Below, one piece after another: positions 22,730 through 35,080 of a DNA stretch of 64,000 nucleotides (its first letter is position 1; every line of letters starts with the position of its first letter). A program made the translations under genes and the position numbers. Origin of the DNA: Puccinia triticina (taxonomy: Eukaryota; Basidiomycota; Pucciniomycetes; Pucciniales; Pucciniaceae); the NCBI RefSeq assembly GCF_026914185.1, contig NC_070573.1:1116001-1180000 (forward strand), given 5' to 3'. The notes under the pieces were generated by a model. The model was not told where the DNA came from. It did no database searches and saw nothing but the letters and a program-made list of their open reading frames with translations.

Positions 22730-22992
22730 CAGATGTACCTGGGTCCCGTCCGACAAGGTCGGACGGGACAGGCCAGCCAATCCAGCCCACTTGGCGGGCT
22801 ATATTGGCTGGTGCTCGCCCTAGTCCTTGTCGGGAGGGACATGCCCGCCATCCAGCTCGTCGTCTCCCTTCGCGGCGAGCTGGATGGGTGTATACAGGCC
22901 ATGTCCGCTGGGACTTGGCCTGTATACACATAGCCTATGTACATCCCTTGCTTGCCTTTTGGCGTGCGGCTTACACACGCCAATTATTTTGG
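22730..22992. repeat. GC-rich palindromic segment
   Basis: Hairpins such as GTCCCGTCCGAC/GTCGGACGGGAC, CAGCTCG/CGAGCTG and TGTATACAGGCCA/TGGCCTGTATACA. Interrupted at 22992 by the MITE and continued at 23882 with TTGGCGTGTG/CACACGCCAA palindromes. No gene. Confidence 0.6.
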
Positions 22993-23872
22993 GGGGCAGG
23001 CTAAATCCACACCAAAAAATTACTTCATCCACTCCAAAAATGGAGTGAACAGTAGTCCACTCCAACTTTCATTGGAGTGAACCATAGTCTACTCCAAATT
23101 TTGTTGGAGTGAACAAAATTACACTCCAAAAAAGCCTGTTTTTTGGAGTGTACCCATGATGCACTCCAAAAATTTTGGAGTGAACCCAATTCCACTCCAA
23201 AAATATTTTTTCCAAAGTAAAATGATTCATTTTTTGGAGTGCACAGACGTTCACTCCAAATTTATTGGAGTGGTTTTCCACAATATTCTAGTGAAAGAAT
23301 TCAGGGTTCTCAAAGAGGAACAAAACCTTATGTCAGCATCATATGTGTATTTAAAATACATCTAAAATGATGTATGTACAATTCTTTCAGTTTCTACAAT
23401 GACTAAAAACTTCACCAGAAATAAATTAGGGGGGATTCAATTAGGTTGATTCATGTAACCTGCATACTACTGCTATAAAGTTTTCCTGGTACTCCATCCC
23501 AAGAACTTGGAATATACATTTTTCAAAGTTACAAGTTTCAATTATACAGATTCCAAATTGCATTTTTTTTAAATTTGAGAAGCCTTAATCCACTCCAATA
23601 AATTTGGAGTAAACATCTGTGCACTCCAAAAAAAAATGAAAAAATCTCCCTTGAAAAAATATTTTTGGAGTGGAATTGGGTTCACTCCAAAATTTTTGGA
23701 GTGCATCATGGGTACACTCCAAAAAACAGGCTTTTTTGGAGTGTAATTTTGTTCACTCCAACAAAATTTGGAGTAGGCTATGGTTCACTCCAATGAAAGT
23801 TGGAGTGGACTACTGTTCACTCCATTTTTGGAGTGGATGAAGTAATTTTTTGGTGTGGATTTAGCCTGCCCC
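22993..23872. mobile_element. Mutator-type MITE, 880 bp, 9-bp TSD
   Basis: Inverted halves of about 240 bp each starting GGGGCAGGCTAAATCC, flanked by the 9-bp duplication TTATTTTGG (22984-22992 and 23873-23881). The repeats are filled with CACTCCAA/TTGGAGTG motifs in both orientations. No coding region. Nine-base duplications are diagnostic of Mutator-like elements. Confidence 0.88.
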
Positions 23873-23881
23873 TTATTTTGG

Positions 23882-24051
23882 CGCGTGCGAGCCGCACGCA
23901 AATTATTTTGGCGTGTGGGAGGCACACGCCAAAGGCAAGCAAGGGCTCGCTTGCCGTTTGGCGTGCGGCCAAACACACCAATAAACCCTGGCGTGCGGCT
24001 CCCACACGCCAAAAAAACGGGGCGTGTTGGCGGGCGTGTGTTTGTCAACAC
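23882..24051. repeat. Palindromic GGCGTG repeats
   Basis: Several TTGGCGTGTG-type arms with their complements in short spacing (stem up to 10 bp). Continuation of 22730-22992. Confidence 0.6.
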
Positions 24052-25620
24052 CCGGCATTGCCAGGCATTTGCCAGGCATTGCCAGGAATTTGCCATGCAT
24101 TAGCCAGGCATTGCCAGGCATTGCCAGGCATTTGCCATGCATTAGCCAGGCATTGCCAGGCATTGCCAGGCATTGCCAGGCATTGCCAGGCATTGCCAGG
24201 CATTGCCAGGCATTGCCAGGCATTGCCAGGCATTGCCAGGCATTGCCAGGCATTGCCAGGCATTGCCAGGCATTGCCAGGCATTGCCAGGCATTGCCAGG
24301 CATTGCCAGGCATTGCCAGGCATTGCCAGGCATTGCCAGGCATTGCCAGGCATTGCCAGGCATTGCCAGGCATTGCCAGGCATTGCCAGGCATTGCCAGG
24401 CATTGCCAGGCATTGCCAGGCATTTCCAGGCATTGCCAGGCATTGCCAGGCATTTCCAGGCATTGCCAGGCATTGCCAGGCATTGCCAGGCATTGCCAGG
24501 CATTGCCAGGCATTGCCAGGCATTGCCAGGCATTGCCAGGCATTGCCAGGCATTGCCAGGCATTGCCAGGCATTGCCAGGCATTGCCAGGCATTGCCAGG
24601 CATTGCCAGGCATTGCCAGGCATTGCCAGGCATTGCCAGGCATTGCCAGGCATTGCCAGGCATTGCCAGGCATTGCCAGGCATTGCCAGGCATTGCCAGG
24701 CATTGCCAGGCATTGCCAGGCATTGCCAGGCATTGCCAGGCATTGCCAGGCATTGCCAGGCATTTGCCAGGCATTGCCAGGCATTGCCAGGCATTTGCCA
24801 GGCATTGCCAGGCATTTGCCAGGCATTGCCAGGCATTTGCCAGGCATTGCCAGGCATTTGCCAGGCATTGCCAGGCATTTGCCAGGCATTGCCAGGCATT
24901 TGCCAGGCATTGCCAGGCATTTGCCAGGCATTGCCAGGCATTTGCCAGGCATTGCCAGGCATTTGCCAGGCATTGCCAGGCATTTGCCAGGCATTGCCAG
25001 GCATTTGCCAGGCATTGCCAGGCATTTGCCAGGCATTGCCAGGCATTTGCCAGGCATTGCCAGGCATTTGCCAGGCATTGCCAGGCATTTGCCAGGCATT
25101 GCCAGGCATTTGCCAGGCATTGCCAGGCATTTGCCAGGCATTGCCAGGCATTTGCCAGGCATTGCCAGGCATTTGCCAGGCATTGCCAGGCATTTGCCAG
25201 GCATTGCCAGGCATTTGCCAGGCATTGCCAGGCATTTGCCAGGCATTGCCAGGCATTTGCCAGGCATTAGCCAGGCATTGCCAGGCATCACAGGCATTTG
25301 CCAGGCATTGCCAGGCATTGCCAGGCATTTGTCAGGCATTTACAGGCATTTGCCAGGCATTTGCCAGGCATTGCCAGGCATTTGCCAGGCATTGCCAGGC
25401 ATTTGCCAGGCATTGCCAGGCATTTGCCAGGCATTGCCAGGCATTTGCCAGGCATTGCCAGGCATTTGCCAGGCATTGCCAGGCATTTGCCAGGCATTAG
25501 CCAGGCATTGCCAGGCATCACAGGCATTTGCCAGGCATTGCCAGGCATTGCCAGGCATTTGTCAGGCATTTACAGGCATTTGCCAGGCATTGCCAGGCAA
25601 TGCCAGGCAATGCCTGGAAA
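24052..25620. repeat. Decamer array A3 with phase change to a 21-mer
   Basis: From about 24145 to 24760 the unit is an almost perfect decamer CATTGCCAGG (about 60 copies, only two TTTCC variants). From 24762 it switches to a strict 21-bp unit (10+11). A ~230-bp block ending in variants (TTAGCC, CATCACAGG, TTTGTCAGG, TTTACAGG) occurs twice (to about 25360 and about 25590). It ends with inverted CAATGCC/CCTGG units. Not in the arms of the giant element. Confidence 0.95.
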
Positions 25621-26455
25621 CGCCTAAGAATAATTCTAAAAGATTGCGCCACACTAAATATTTTTAGTGTAAAACTCCCAGAGCTTATTCAAGGAAGGCA
25701 GCCCTTCAGGCACCAGTTTATTTTGTCAATATCCGTGACAACTTACATTTCCCTTCCAAGCTCCTAAATCCCCGTAGAGTGAAGTTCCACAGCGTTTATC
25801 AACGCCCAAGCGCAAGCACCAGCGGCCTAGTGCTTTAAATTTGTGCAGCAAAGCCATGTAGCATTGAATCCGGCGCGGGGCGTCAAGTTTTCCAATGGGG
25901 GGTTCTGGGTTTGCAGTGCCGCGAAGCAGTCTCATTGGAGCTACAGGAGTTCATGGAATGCAATAAAATGTTGTGCAACTGCAAACAGTCGTCATGCACA
26001 AACTCTGTGGAATCTTGGGGTAGAGATGGCATTTGGGACCCGGATACCCGCCGTGGGTCCGGGTACCAGGTTGTTTTTCTGCCTCAAATCAGACACTGGT
26101 TACTGCACCGGTAGCCACCTGAGTAACGGCGGTATTTGGGTGGTGTACCCGCTCCCATTGGGAGAGCCAGATCTGCTGGTGGCGGAGGAGATGTTCCAGG
26201 AGGGCAAGGAGCTCAACCAGGGTGCTGCAAACCTTGATATTTCAGGTACTGACAATTGAGAGACACAAAAACTCTCTCACTGGTGAGTACTGCCAATTGA
26301 GAGAGCAAATACACCCACCCAGGGCCTCTCCTTTGGGCCAGAACCAGGTAGAGTCCATTTTCTCTCTCTACTGCCGGCCTGGCCGCCCAAGTTTGGGGTG
26401 GGCACCCACCAGGTCATTTTTTCATCAAAAACTGACAACCGGTAACACACCCAGT
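25621..26455 (+). other. Region with one weak unassigned frame
   Basis: A 138-codon plus-strand frame (25843-26259) reads GFWVCSAAKQSHW and LPLGEPDLLVAEEMFQEG. I do not recognise it and no homolog or promoter is evident. A small inverted repeat ACACTAAATA/TTTTTAGTGT lies at 25651. It may be noise. Confidence 0.2.
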
Positions 26456-26830
26456 TTAGCTGTTATTCCTGTGTTTGCAGGTGGAAAAATTCACAATTTT
26501 ATTTGTACTCACTATAAGTCTCAATATTCCACCAAACGGGTGTCAGAAATTATGGAATCTACAGCCAAAATAAAAATTAGTCACCCGCTGTTACCATCCT
26601 CATATCTCTACTGGATCAGAAGATACACAAATTACACCTTTCACATGCCAGTCTGTGACAGTTCACAAAGGATTTCACACACAGCTTCACACACAACTCA
26701 GCTCTAGGATACTTTGCATAGGATATTGAATATGGCATATGAATTTCTTTGTTTCTTTTATTGAATTCCTTTTATTATACTCAACCACAGGTTGGCCACT
26801 GTTTTCATATTGCATATATATGATACTTGT
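26456..26830. repeat. LTR fragment, second copy of the 20758 LTR start
   Basis: Directly repeats 20758-21125 with moderate divergence (shared TCATATCTCTACTGGATCAG and CTAGGATACTTTGCATAGGA). Truncated at about 26830; no other end visible. Confidence 0.7.
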
Positions 26831-27584
26831 CAGCCTGTAGGTAACTAACCGTGTAAAATGAGGTTGTTACTAGCAGTTTGATGGTGTAAAGTACCAAGGA
26901 TGGGCCAAGGTGACGTGATAATATCTGTAAAAGATAACACTCAATCAGTACACTTGGTACTGAGAGTCTTGCTCAATGAAGGCGCATCCAGATCAACACA
27001 AGGTGCTAATAGGCATCCAAGGAATAACTCACTTGGGTTTGTGGGTTTTACCTACAAAAGGTAAAGGGTAATCAAGAATCTATGGAGTTTCCTGAATTAA
27101 ATGATGGTTGAGAATGAATCCACTGTTTAACTGTTAGTATGTTAAAACTTGCTATAAAATATTCTAAGCAATAAACAGTCCATGAGGGGCTGTTTATATA
27201 TTGAAGAGTGTCCAGGGAGGAAAGAATGGAAGCTCCCAATGACCAGTGGGGAACTGGGAGCGCTTCACAGGACAGATCCTCTGAAGGATCAGTAATACAA
27301 ATGATCTGTGCAGTGTAATGATCAGTAAGTGAGCTACTGGTCTCCCACCAGATCAGTAGTATCTGTATTGTTGTATAATAACAGATCTTTGTTGATTACT
27401 TTCATTCCATTCAGTCTCCACTGAATAGAAAAACTTCATACACATTACCTCACTGCTTTGGCCAGCCTGTGGTACGTGTATGAATCAGAATTTTCACATG
27501 TAAAGGGAAATAAGGGCGTTACAAGGTTCTAATGAGTGATACCTTGTCTGGTACACATTTCACGTGTACTGTACGACCTAACTG
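26831..27584. other. Non-coding stretch, nothing recognised
   Basis: AT-rich sequence, possibly an old LTR (starts TGTAGGTAACTAACC), but no paired end or gene is visible. Confidence 0.3.
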
Positions 27585-27801
27585 GGGCGGGGTGAAAAAA
27601 GGTTTCCTGATTGGCGGGGTTGATAGGTAAGCTGAGATCGGCTAAATCCGGTGGAGTCGTGGTTCCGGGTTGGCTGCTGCAGGCCAGTACCGGTTGCTCC
27701 TTGACCAACTAGGTTTCAGAGCTTGACCGCTGCGAACTCATTTGCGGGGTGCCGCGCCTCCCCCGGGGGAGGCGCTGCTGATCAACCTCCGCCTGCGCTC
27801 T
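27585..27801 (+). repeat. DIRS inverted terminal repeat, left
   Basis: Reverse complement of 44764-44985 with about ten differences; includes CTGCTGATCAACCTC and the palindrome CCTCCCCCGGGGGAGG. Confidence 0.85.
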
Positions 27802-28393
27802 TTGGTGCGCCTTTGCGCAGGGTGCCACCTCTCCTGTTAGCGCTCCTGGACTTGACCCACCTACTGCTGCTCTGCCAGTAAGCGCACATCCAGTCTGCTG
27901 ACACTCCCTAGGTGTCTACGTGGGCCAGGGATAAACCCATGGCCTCTGTTGGTACTGTTTATTTTGCTCAGCGTGTGCTGAATTCATGTGGGATTCCACT
28001 GTGATTCAGGTGACCCGGAAGTTTCTATCCTTCCTCCCCAAGCCACCTGGGTATGGGATAAGGGAAGAGCCTATTTTCTCCCTCACCCTCCCCTTTTTTC
28101 CCTTCTCAGCCCTATAGGGCCTCTTGGGATTTGGGAGGGGTTGTAGGGAGTGGTAGAGTGTCCTCACGCCTCCCTCAATGGGTAGTGTGATACAGCTCCC
28201 CCTTAGGAGCTCTTTAGCGGAAAGGTCTGAGCCCGTCCCACAACTCCAGGGGCCTGGAGCCAGCTCAGACCTAACCAACCCCTATCCCCTCTAACTGCCT
28301 TGTCTGAGGCTAGCCCTAACTCCAGGCTCTTATCTAATTGACATCTAGTTCTGCTTGTTATGGTATTACTGTGAAATGCACTCAATTCCTAAC
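27802..28393. other. DIRS 3' region without a recognised gene
   Basis: This is where a DIRS tyrosine recombinase gene would be expected. I see only short frames and no HxxR or catalytic Tyr motif, so the gene appears deleted. Confidence 0.5.
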
Positions 28394-29914
28394 CTAATCC
28401 GTCTCGGTGACCTGTGTGATTAGCTCTTCCAGGTCCCTTGGGACTTCAATCCGCAATTGGTCCCTGTTTTGGTGGCCTTGCCGCACTCCCCTAGATAACG
28501 TGTCCGCCCGATTTTTGGCGGAGACCACCCGCTTTGCTACCAGGTTGATCTGATGTTCAATCAAGATCTTCTGGATCTTCTTCCACTCGTTGTTGACGAG
28601 GTGGTCCTTTGATTTCTGTTTGAGGATTGCGCCCTCCGTTGTGGTGTTGTCTGTCCACACAATGAAGGTTTTGTTAATCAACAAACTAAAGCATGTATTT
28701 CTGCTAAGCAATTCTGACAAGGGAATACATGTGATGAAATAAAAATATAAAAATAGAAAATGTACCTAAAGGCAAAGGGGACAATTTAAAGAGACACAAT
28801 AAGAACAAGGACACAGGACACAGGAGGACAAACAACTGGGAAAAAAAAGAAAGAGTCAATGATGTTGACTGGGATGAGTCCAATGAGCCGTTAAGAACCT
28901 ACAAGTCGTATGAGTGCAAATGGAGATTGGCAAAGAAGATCGGCGGATTTGTTGGAAAGAAGGGAAAGCCGAGGACTGAGAGTAATCAATGATACGGATG
29001 CAAGTCTGAGGGTCTTGACGAAGGAATTGAGCAAAGAGGACTTGAGCGCACAGGAGATAGTATGATATGATAACGTAGAAAGTAGGTTGATGATGATGGT
29101 GTTGACCAATGATGATGTCGAGAGTGGAGGAACAGCTTAGATAAGAAAAGATAAGCTTTTATAATGATAGGCAGAATGTGATACTGCAGGTTCCCCGAGG
29201 GAAGGAAACGAAGACAATGGAAGGAAGAGTTTATATATGGATGGAGAGGTTCCAGCGGAGAATCTTGCTGGGAGAAATTTGAGGGATCTGAGCGTTGAAC
29301 ATGATGTCATTGAGGTGCGAGAGTCTTGATGAGGTCATCAGGAGAAGTGAGACCGCTAGAGTCCTAGAGGGATGTCACACGAATGTCAACAGGTTTTCCC
29401 TCCTCTTGCGCCAAGTTTCAGGAGCATCAGGAGGCCTAATCTAACCGCGACTGTCTCTAGTCGGGCAATTTGTTCCTCTTCTTTGTCCCCTTCAATCCCC
29501 TGGTCAAGAGCGTCCATTGATCTCAACCGGAATTGTGCCCAGCGTTTCCCTACTATTACCCCAATTCTGTAGCTAGTCGAGGTGTTGTCTATCCATCCTA
29601 TTTCGGTGGGTTCTTGGCGCAGGATCAGTCTGGTGGGAGCAAATTTCTTGAGAGTTGTCAGCCACTCATGGAGGTCCTCCTTGGAGCCTTTCAAAATTGG
29701 CCGCCTCTTATGGACCCACTCCATTAGCCATTGATAGATTCCACACAGGAAGCACCTGAGTTGTGGTAGAATGTACAACACGTGGTTGAGGCGTCCTGCA
29801 ATGACTTCTACCTTGTTGTATGAGAAACTTGCGCCAATCTCCAGGAAGTGTTGGACTTGCCTGATGTTTTTTGCTAGTTTTTCTTCAGGAAGTCGGACAG
29901 TTTTGTTGGACCCA
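28394..29914 (-). pseudogene. DIRS RNase H region, split by a solo LTR
   Basis: Two blocks. Upper block (29914-29397) reads NKTVRLPEEKLAKN, IAGRLNHVLYILPQLRCFL, WIDNTSTSYRIG and ARLETVAVRLGLLMLLKL. Lower block (28666-28394) continues FIVWTDNTTTEGAI and AKNRADTLSRG. Joining at the GGTTT duplication restores GGKTFIVWTDNTT in frame. The pattern of two WxDNTxT blocks and the RADxLSRG motif is typical of DIRS RNase H in fungi. The lower block ends in a normal stop at 28394. At its upper end it joins the reverse transcriptase in frame once the CACTG element is removed at CCA. Confidence 0.85.
28672..29391 (-). mobile_element. Solo LTR in DIRS RNase H, TSD GGTTT
   Basis: 720 bp with TGTTAATC...GTCAACA ends and 5-bp duplications GGTTT at 28667-28671 and 29392-29396. 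A TATATAAA box on the minus strand (near 29235) suggests minus orientation. No internal coding region. Confidence 0.9.
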
Positions 29915-30870
29915 CACTGCATGAATTATCCCCTCGGACATGCTTGTCCGGCAAGAGCTCGGACGGGCATGTCCGACCAGTTGTCGGACATGGCCGTCCG
30001 ACGGTTGGTCAAGCCCACCCGTCGGATCGACCCGTTCGAGCAGAAGTCGGACATTTCTGCTCGACGGGTCCTCGAGCAGCTTGGCCCGACCACCCATCGG
30101 GCTTGTTTGACCGCTCTGCAGTCGGACAGCGCAGCCCGAGCTTCCCTCGGACTGGCTGGTCGGACCACATCGTCCGAGGAGATTTTGGACATGTCTGTCC
30201 GACCAGCTCCCACTGGTCGGACCTGTATGTCCGACGAGTTCCCCAGTTGGACAGACCTGTCCGACAGGTTCACCGGTCGGACTAGCTTGTCCGACGGGTG
30301 TGAGTCCGACAAGTTTGACTCGTATGACATCTCAACTCGACAGGTTCAACTCGTCGGACCAGAGATGTCCGACGAGTTAATCAACCCCGCGTTGCCCAAG
30401 CCGCCAAGCTGGCAGCTGGTGGAAGCCCTCTTGGCGAGCTTGTTACGGGTATCCAGCTCGCCGAAAGGGCTTCCTCCCGGATAGCTGTTAGCTCGCCGAG
30501 AGGGCTTCCTCCCGGATAGCTGCCAGCTCGCCAAGAGGGCTTCCTCACGGATAGCTGCCAGCTCCGAGAGGGCTTCCTCCCGGATAGCTGCCAGCTCGCC
30601 GAGAGGGCTTCCTCCCGGATAGCTGCCAGCTCGCCGAGAGGGCTTCCTCCCGGATAGCTGCCAGCTCGCCGAGAGGGCTTCCTCCCAGATAGCTGCCAGT
30701 TTGCCAAGAGGAAACTCTCCCGGCTAGCTGGAGTGAGCTGGTTACAGCGAGATGATTTCCTCGCGGCGAGCCGGATACCTGTATCCAGCTCGCCGGGATA
30801 ATTTCCTCGCGTTGAGCTGGTTACCGGTATCCAGCTCGCCGAGAGGGTTTCCCCCCGGCTAGCTGATTCC
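29915..30870 (+). repeat. Left arm of the second CACTG element
   Basis: First 450 bp: GTCGGACA/TGTCCGAC motifs about every 20-25 bp in both orientations. Then 30415-30870: about nine units of ~34 bp containing GAGAGGGCTTCCTCCCGG and AGCTGCCAGCTCGCC. Open frames through it are by-products. Confidence 0.85.
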
Positions 30871-31369
30871 TTTGTCCCCTGCATTGATTGGGTGATTTTA
30901 TCCCGACCATCTTAGTTTGATGCTCTTCTGTCTGGTCTTTGCCGGATTGGCAGCCAGTTGCGTCTTCCTTGGAAGGAATCCTTTGCTCTGAACTATTTCC
31001 ATGTACACCCTCTTTGCCGCTTCTTTTTTCCTTGCCTTGGCTTTCGCTATTCGCGTGGGGATATCAAACTCTTCAAATCCTAGAAAATCTAGCTACATTC
31101 CTGAATCTCTTTTTCTCATTTTTGGACAGTTTTCTATTGTAAGTTATTTTCCTTTCTGCACTGCCCTCTTTTGTTAATGTGGTTGATCTAATCCCCTCTC
31201 AACCATGATTAGTTGGATGTTTGGGCGATGCGGATGCAAGACAAGCTAATAGACTTTTACGACAATGTGAGTCATGCCTAACAACTCTGACCCTTGTTCC
31301 TATAGTATGCAGGACCCCTTCCCCAAGACAAGATGAGGCAAGCCGTTCTAATACATTTATATTTTGTAA

Positions 31370-32125
31370 TCAGTGGTTTACACTTTGTAAACTGTGGTTT
31401 ACACCTTGTAAACTGTGGTTTACACCTTGTAAACTGTGGTTTACACCTTGTAAACTGTGGTTTACACCTTGTAAACTGTGGTTTACACCTTGTAAACTGT
31501 GGTTTACACCTTGTAAACTGTGGTTTACACCTTGTAAACTGTGGTTTACACCTTGTAAACTGTGGTTTACACCTTGTAAACTGTGGTTTACACCTTGTAA
31601 ACTGTGGTTTACACCTTGTAAACTGTGGTTTACACCTTGTAAACTGTGGTTTACACCTTGTAAACTGTGGTTTACACCTTTTAAACTATGATTGACACCT
31701 TGCAAACTGTGGTTTGCATCTTTTAAACCTGTGGTTTATATCTTTTAAACCTGTGGTTTACATCTTCTAAACCACAGGTTTACATCGTATAAACCTGTGG
31801 TTTACATCTTGTAAACCTGTGGTTTACATCTGATAAACCTGTGGTTTACATCTTATAAACCTGTGGTTTACATCTTGTAAACCTGTGGTTTACATCTTTA
31901 TAAACCTGTGGTTTACATCTTGTAAACCTGTGGTTTACATCTTTATAAACCTGTGGTTTACATCTTGTAAACCTGTGATTTACATCTTGTAAACCTGTGG
32001 TTTACATCTTATAAAGCTGTGGTTTACATCTTGTAAACCTGTGGTTTAAACCTTGTAAACCTGTGGTTTACATCTTATAAACCTGTGGTTTATATCTTGT
32101 AAACTTGTGGTTTATCTAAGTTTCA
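31370..32125. repeat. TTTACA array B1 (21-22 bp unit)
   Basis: First ~330 bp a perfect 21-mer with stem GTAAAC-TGTG-GTTTAC, then a looser 22-mer with stem GTAAACC-TGT-GGTTTAC. About 35 units. Confidence 0.95.
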
Positions 32126-33000
32126 ATAAAACAGTGATTTACGGAAATTTTTATCATGGGTTCACCCGGTTCTTTTCCCTTTCTAACAGTTTGGTGTAAT
32201 AAAGGTTTTCAAGCCACCTGTTATTTTGGAATTATCCGTAAGACTGGAGCAAATCCCGCTAACTAGTCAGAAGCCCCCATTGTAACAGGCGGCTCCGGCA
32301 GCATAATAAAGCCAAGATCCTGAGCCACAAGGGAAACATGTGACCTGCATGGCAAACAGCCTTATATATTCTTTTGTAATTTGTTTTTTTCATCCTCAGC
32401 GTACCCTCCAAACAACTTTACACACTCATACTCAACTCCCTACAGAACTGGAACATTCCCAAGTCACGCGGCCCCCTCGTTGGGCACGGATTACAATGAT
32501 TTGAGACGTTTTGCCCTTGACCCGGGCACATCCCTTGCACGCCATTCCCTGTTTGTTCATAATTACCAAACCGGAAACTTCCCAACACGCGCCCCCTCCT
32601 TGGGCACGGATGACAATTACTGAGACGTTTTCCCCTTGAACCGGGCACACCCCTTCCACGCCACTCCCTCTTTGGTTACAACTCACAATCATCAAGATGT
32701 TTTGCCCTCAACCCAGGCACAGCCTCCTTCCAACTCAATGGATTATTCAGCGCGAAACTTTTTGGTGTTTCATTGTCTTTTCCTTGGGATTGTCAGTACT
32801 TACCTTGTGATGTTTCTTTTTCCGGTTTGAATTCATACAAACCCGCATTCGAAATCAAATTTCCCTACAAGGGCGACCCTTACTCGTCTAAGGTCTTCCT
32901 TGTGGAACACTTTCCTATCCCTTGCGCCTCGTTGTGGTGGCTGTTTGGTGCGGGGCGCCAAAGTGTCTGGTAAGGTTCGGGCGCGCGGCTGCGGCGGGGC
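32126..33000. repeat. ~123-bp imperfect tandem repeats and flanks
   Basis: Two to three copies of a ~123-bp unit (for example GGGCACGGATTACAATGA at 32478 and GGGCACGGATGACAATTA at 32601), each with ACGTTTT and CCGGGCACA. No gene recognised. Confidence 0.6.
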
Positions 33001-33808
33001 ATGAGGGCTCCGCAGGCGGTTTGGGCGGCGCAGGATCTTCAAGCGACGGAGGCGGAGCGCATAGGCTGGGCGCGGAGCGTGCGGTCAGAGGCGGCGGAGC
33101 TGCGGCGTGCGGAGCGGAGCGGACTTGCTGAGTCCAGGCATTCCAGCGCGGACTATCTAGAACGACGCGGCGATTGGGGGAAGCCGTGGCAGCTGAAGCG
33201 AGTTACGTCAGCGGACGTAGCTGGGGTGGAGGCGGCGTGTGGGATCCCAACACCGGAGGCTAGACAGGGGCGTGGATGATGGATGATCGGAGGTCGGGCG
33301 GCTGTCTACGGCGAGCAGTGGAGGCGCAAATGACGACGTGGGAGCGGAGGCATGCGGCGTGCGTGAGATGGGAGGAGGATTTCTATTTGTTATTTCCTTT
33401 TCTATTGGTTTATGACATGTGGCGGAGTTTTCTCATGGTTTATTTTTCTATGGTGGAGCGATGGAGAGTTGTTGATATGGGAGGGGGAGGGGGAATCTTT
33501 CCCTCACGGAACTTGGAGGGGATTTTTATTATTATGGGATGGCGGATTCTTACTTTACTTTACTGGGCGGATTTTTGATTGCGGAGGAGTTTTTTTATTA
33601 CGGTTATCTTATTCTTTACGGAACGTTGAGCGGAGTTGTTCAGGAGCGTTACTTTACCGTTTTAGATGGACCTTTATTATTATGATTACTTTATGGTTAC
33701 TTTAAGCCTGCGGAGCTATCTTGATGCTTTTATTACGCGGAGTTCGGAGTTTCCCTCGACTACTCGGGATTATCTTGCGTAGAAGAAGGCTGTCAGCCTA
33801 CGTGATGC
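33001..33808. other. Segment with strongly GC-rich start and no gene
   Basis: 33000-33380 is rich in GCGGAG/GGCGGC words, then the composition changes to T-rich purine blocks. Short open frames have no recognisable motif. Composition differs sharply from both neighbours, suggesting another insertion. Confidence 0.4.
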
Positions 33809-35080
33809 CAAGGATATTATCCTTCTAGCTACACGTGGTGCAAAGCAAAAGATTAGAGTTATAAAACTCTAAGACAAGGTTATCAGGGTTAATTCCAACG
33901 TAATTGTTGGGAATTATGGCGTAAGAATAAGGCAATTTGGGCCAATTTGACGTAATAAAATGAATATAATTAATTTTAAGAGGGGCTTGATAAATCAGGG
34001 GTATTTAATCCCTCTAGAATGAAGAACTGGGGCCTGTAAACAGGGGTGTTTCAAATCCCAGAAAGAAATAGCGGAGAATCTCAAGAGAAGGGGCTTAAAC
34101 TTACTAGTATAAGACCCTAGGGGCACTTGAGGTTCTTCAGGCGTGAAGTTGGGCAGTTGGAGGCGCTCAGAAGAGGTAATCTTGAGGGCAGGGTGGTTAC
34201 TGGGCAGCTTCAGGGCGGAAATTGGGGCTAAAAATCACGAAAGTAGGTATTTTACCTGGCAAATCACAGGCTAAGGAGGCTGTTGAAGGCGGGTAAAATT
34301 CTAGTAGGTAATTTAAAGCTGGGGAATCTCCTTTTGGGCGGAGAAAGGGCCCTTTATATAGCCTAGGCAGGCCTCCAGGGGCGCCCAGGGGACAGGGGGA
34401 CACTTGTGGGCGCATTCTGAGGCAATTTGGTTGCGCTAGAAGGCGCTGTAGGTCGTGGAACATTGGGGCTTGGATACAAGGGTTGCCAAGAGCCTTTTAC
34501 AGAGGTTCTGCGTGTTTTTACACATGCCTTACACGTCATGGGGGCTGGTTTGGGGGTTCTGTGACGCTCATTTCCGTGGAAATGTGCCACAGAAGGTACT
34601 AGAACTGGCTTCTGTGTACTTGTACACGTGCAAGCAGTGCTTCATACATGTTCTGGAGGCGCTTATTAAGTGCTCCAGTTCATTGGACCCCTTCTACATA
34701 TTTACTACAGTTGTAATTTACACGTAGTGAGGCTTGGGAGAAGCTGGGGCGCTTTCTAGTGTCACCTGTGCATGTTGCAAGAGCCTTTTTCCATCTAGAA
34801 TGTTTTGATATTGAATGACGTGGTAATTACATCTTGTTTGGTGATTAATTACATGTGTACAAGACATATAACACATGTAATATTGCTATTGGGGCGTATT
34901 CTAGCCCATTCTTACTTACTGGTAAGCTGAGCACTTTGGTTGCGGGCTAGTTTATGCATTATGCATATATGTACACTAGGAGCGCGGGCTTGAGCTCTAG
35001 GCAACAGAGCACGCGGGCTTGGGTGCGCCACGCAACAAACAAAGCCATCTTTTAAACTATACACAACACCTCAGTTACGT
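33809..35080. mobile_element. LTR-like sequence related to the 19450 solo LTR
   Basis: Starts TGATGCCAAGGATATTATCC after CTACG. The start is shared with 19450. The right border is not resolved; no duplication of CTACG was found, and 35080 is only an estimate. No protein domains inside. Confidence 0.45.

Noticed and set aside
29930..30880. Open frames of 110-240 codons in the second element's arm (Ser/Asp-rich)
   Set aside because: They track the GTCCGAC motif and the ~34-bp repeat on both strands, and the mirror arm breaks them.
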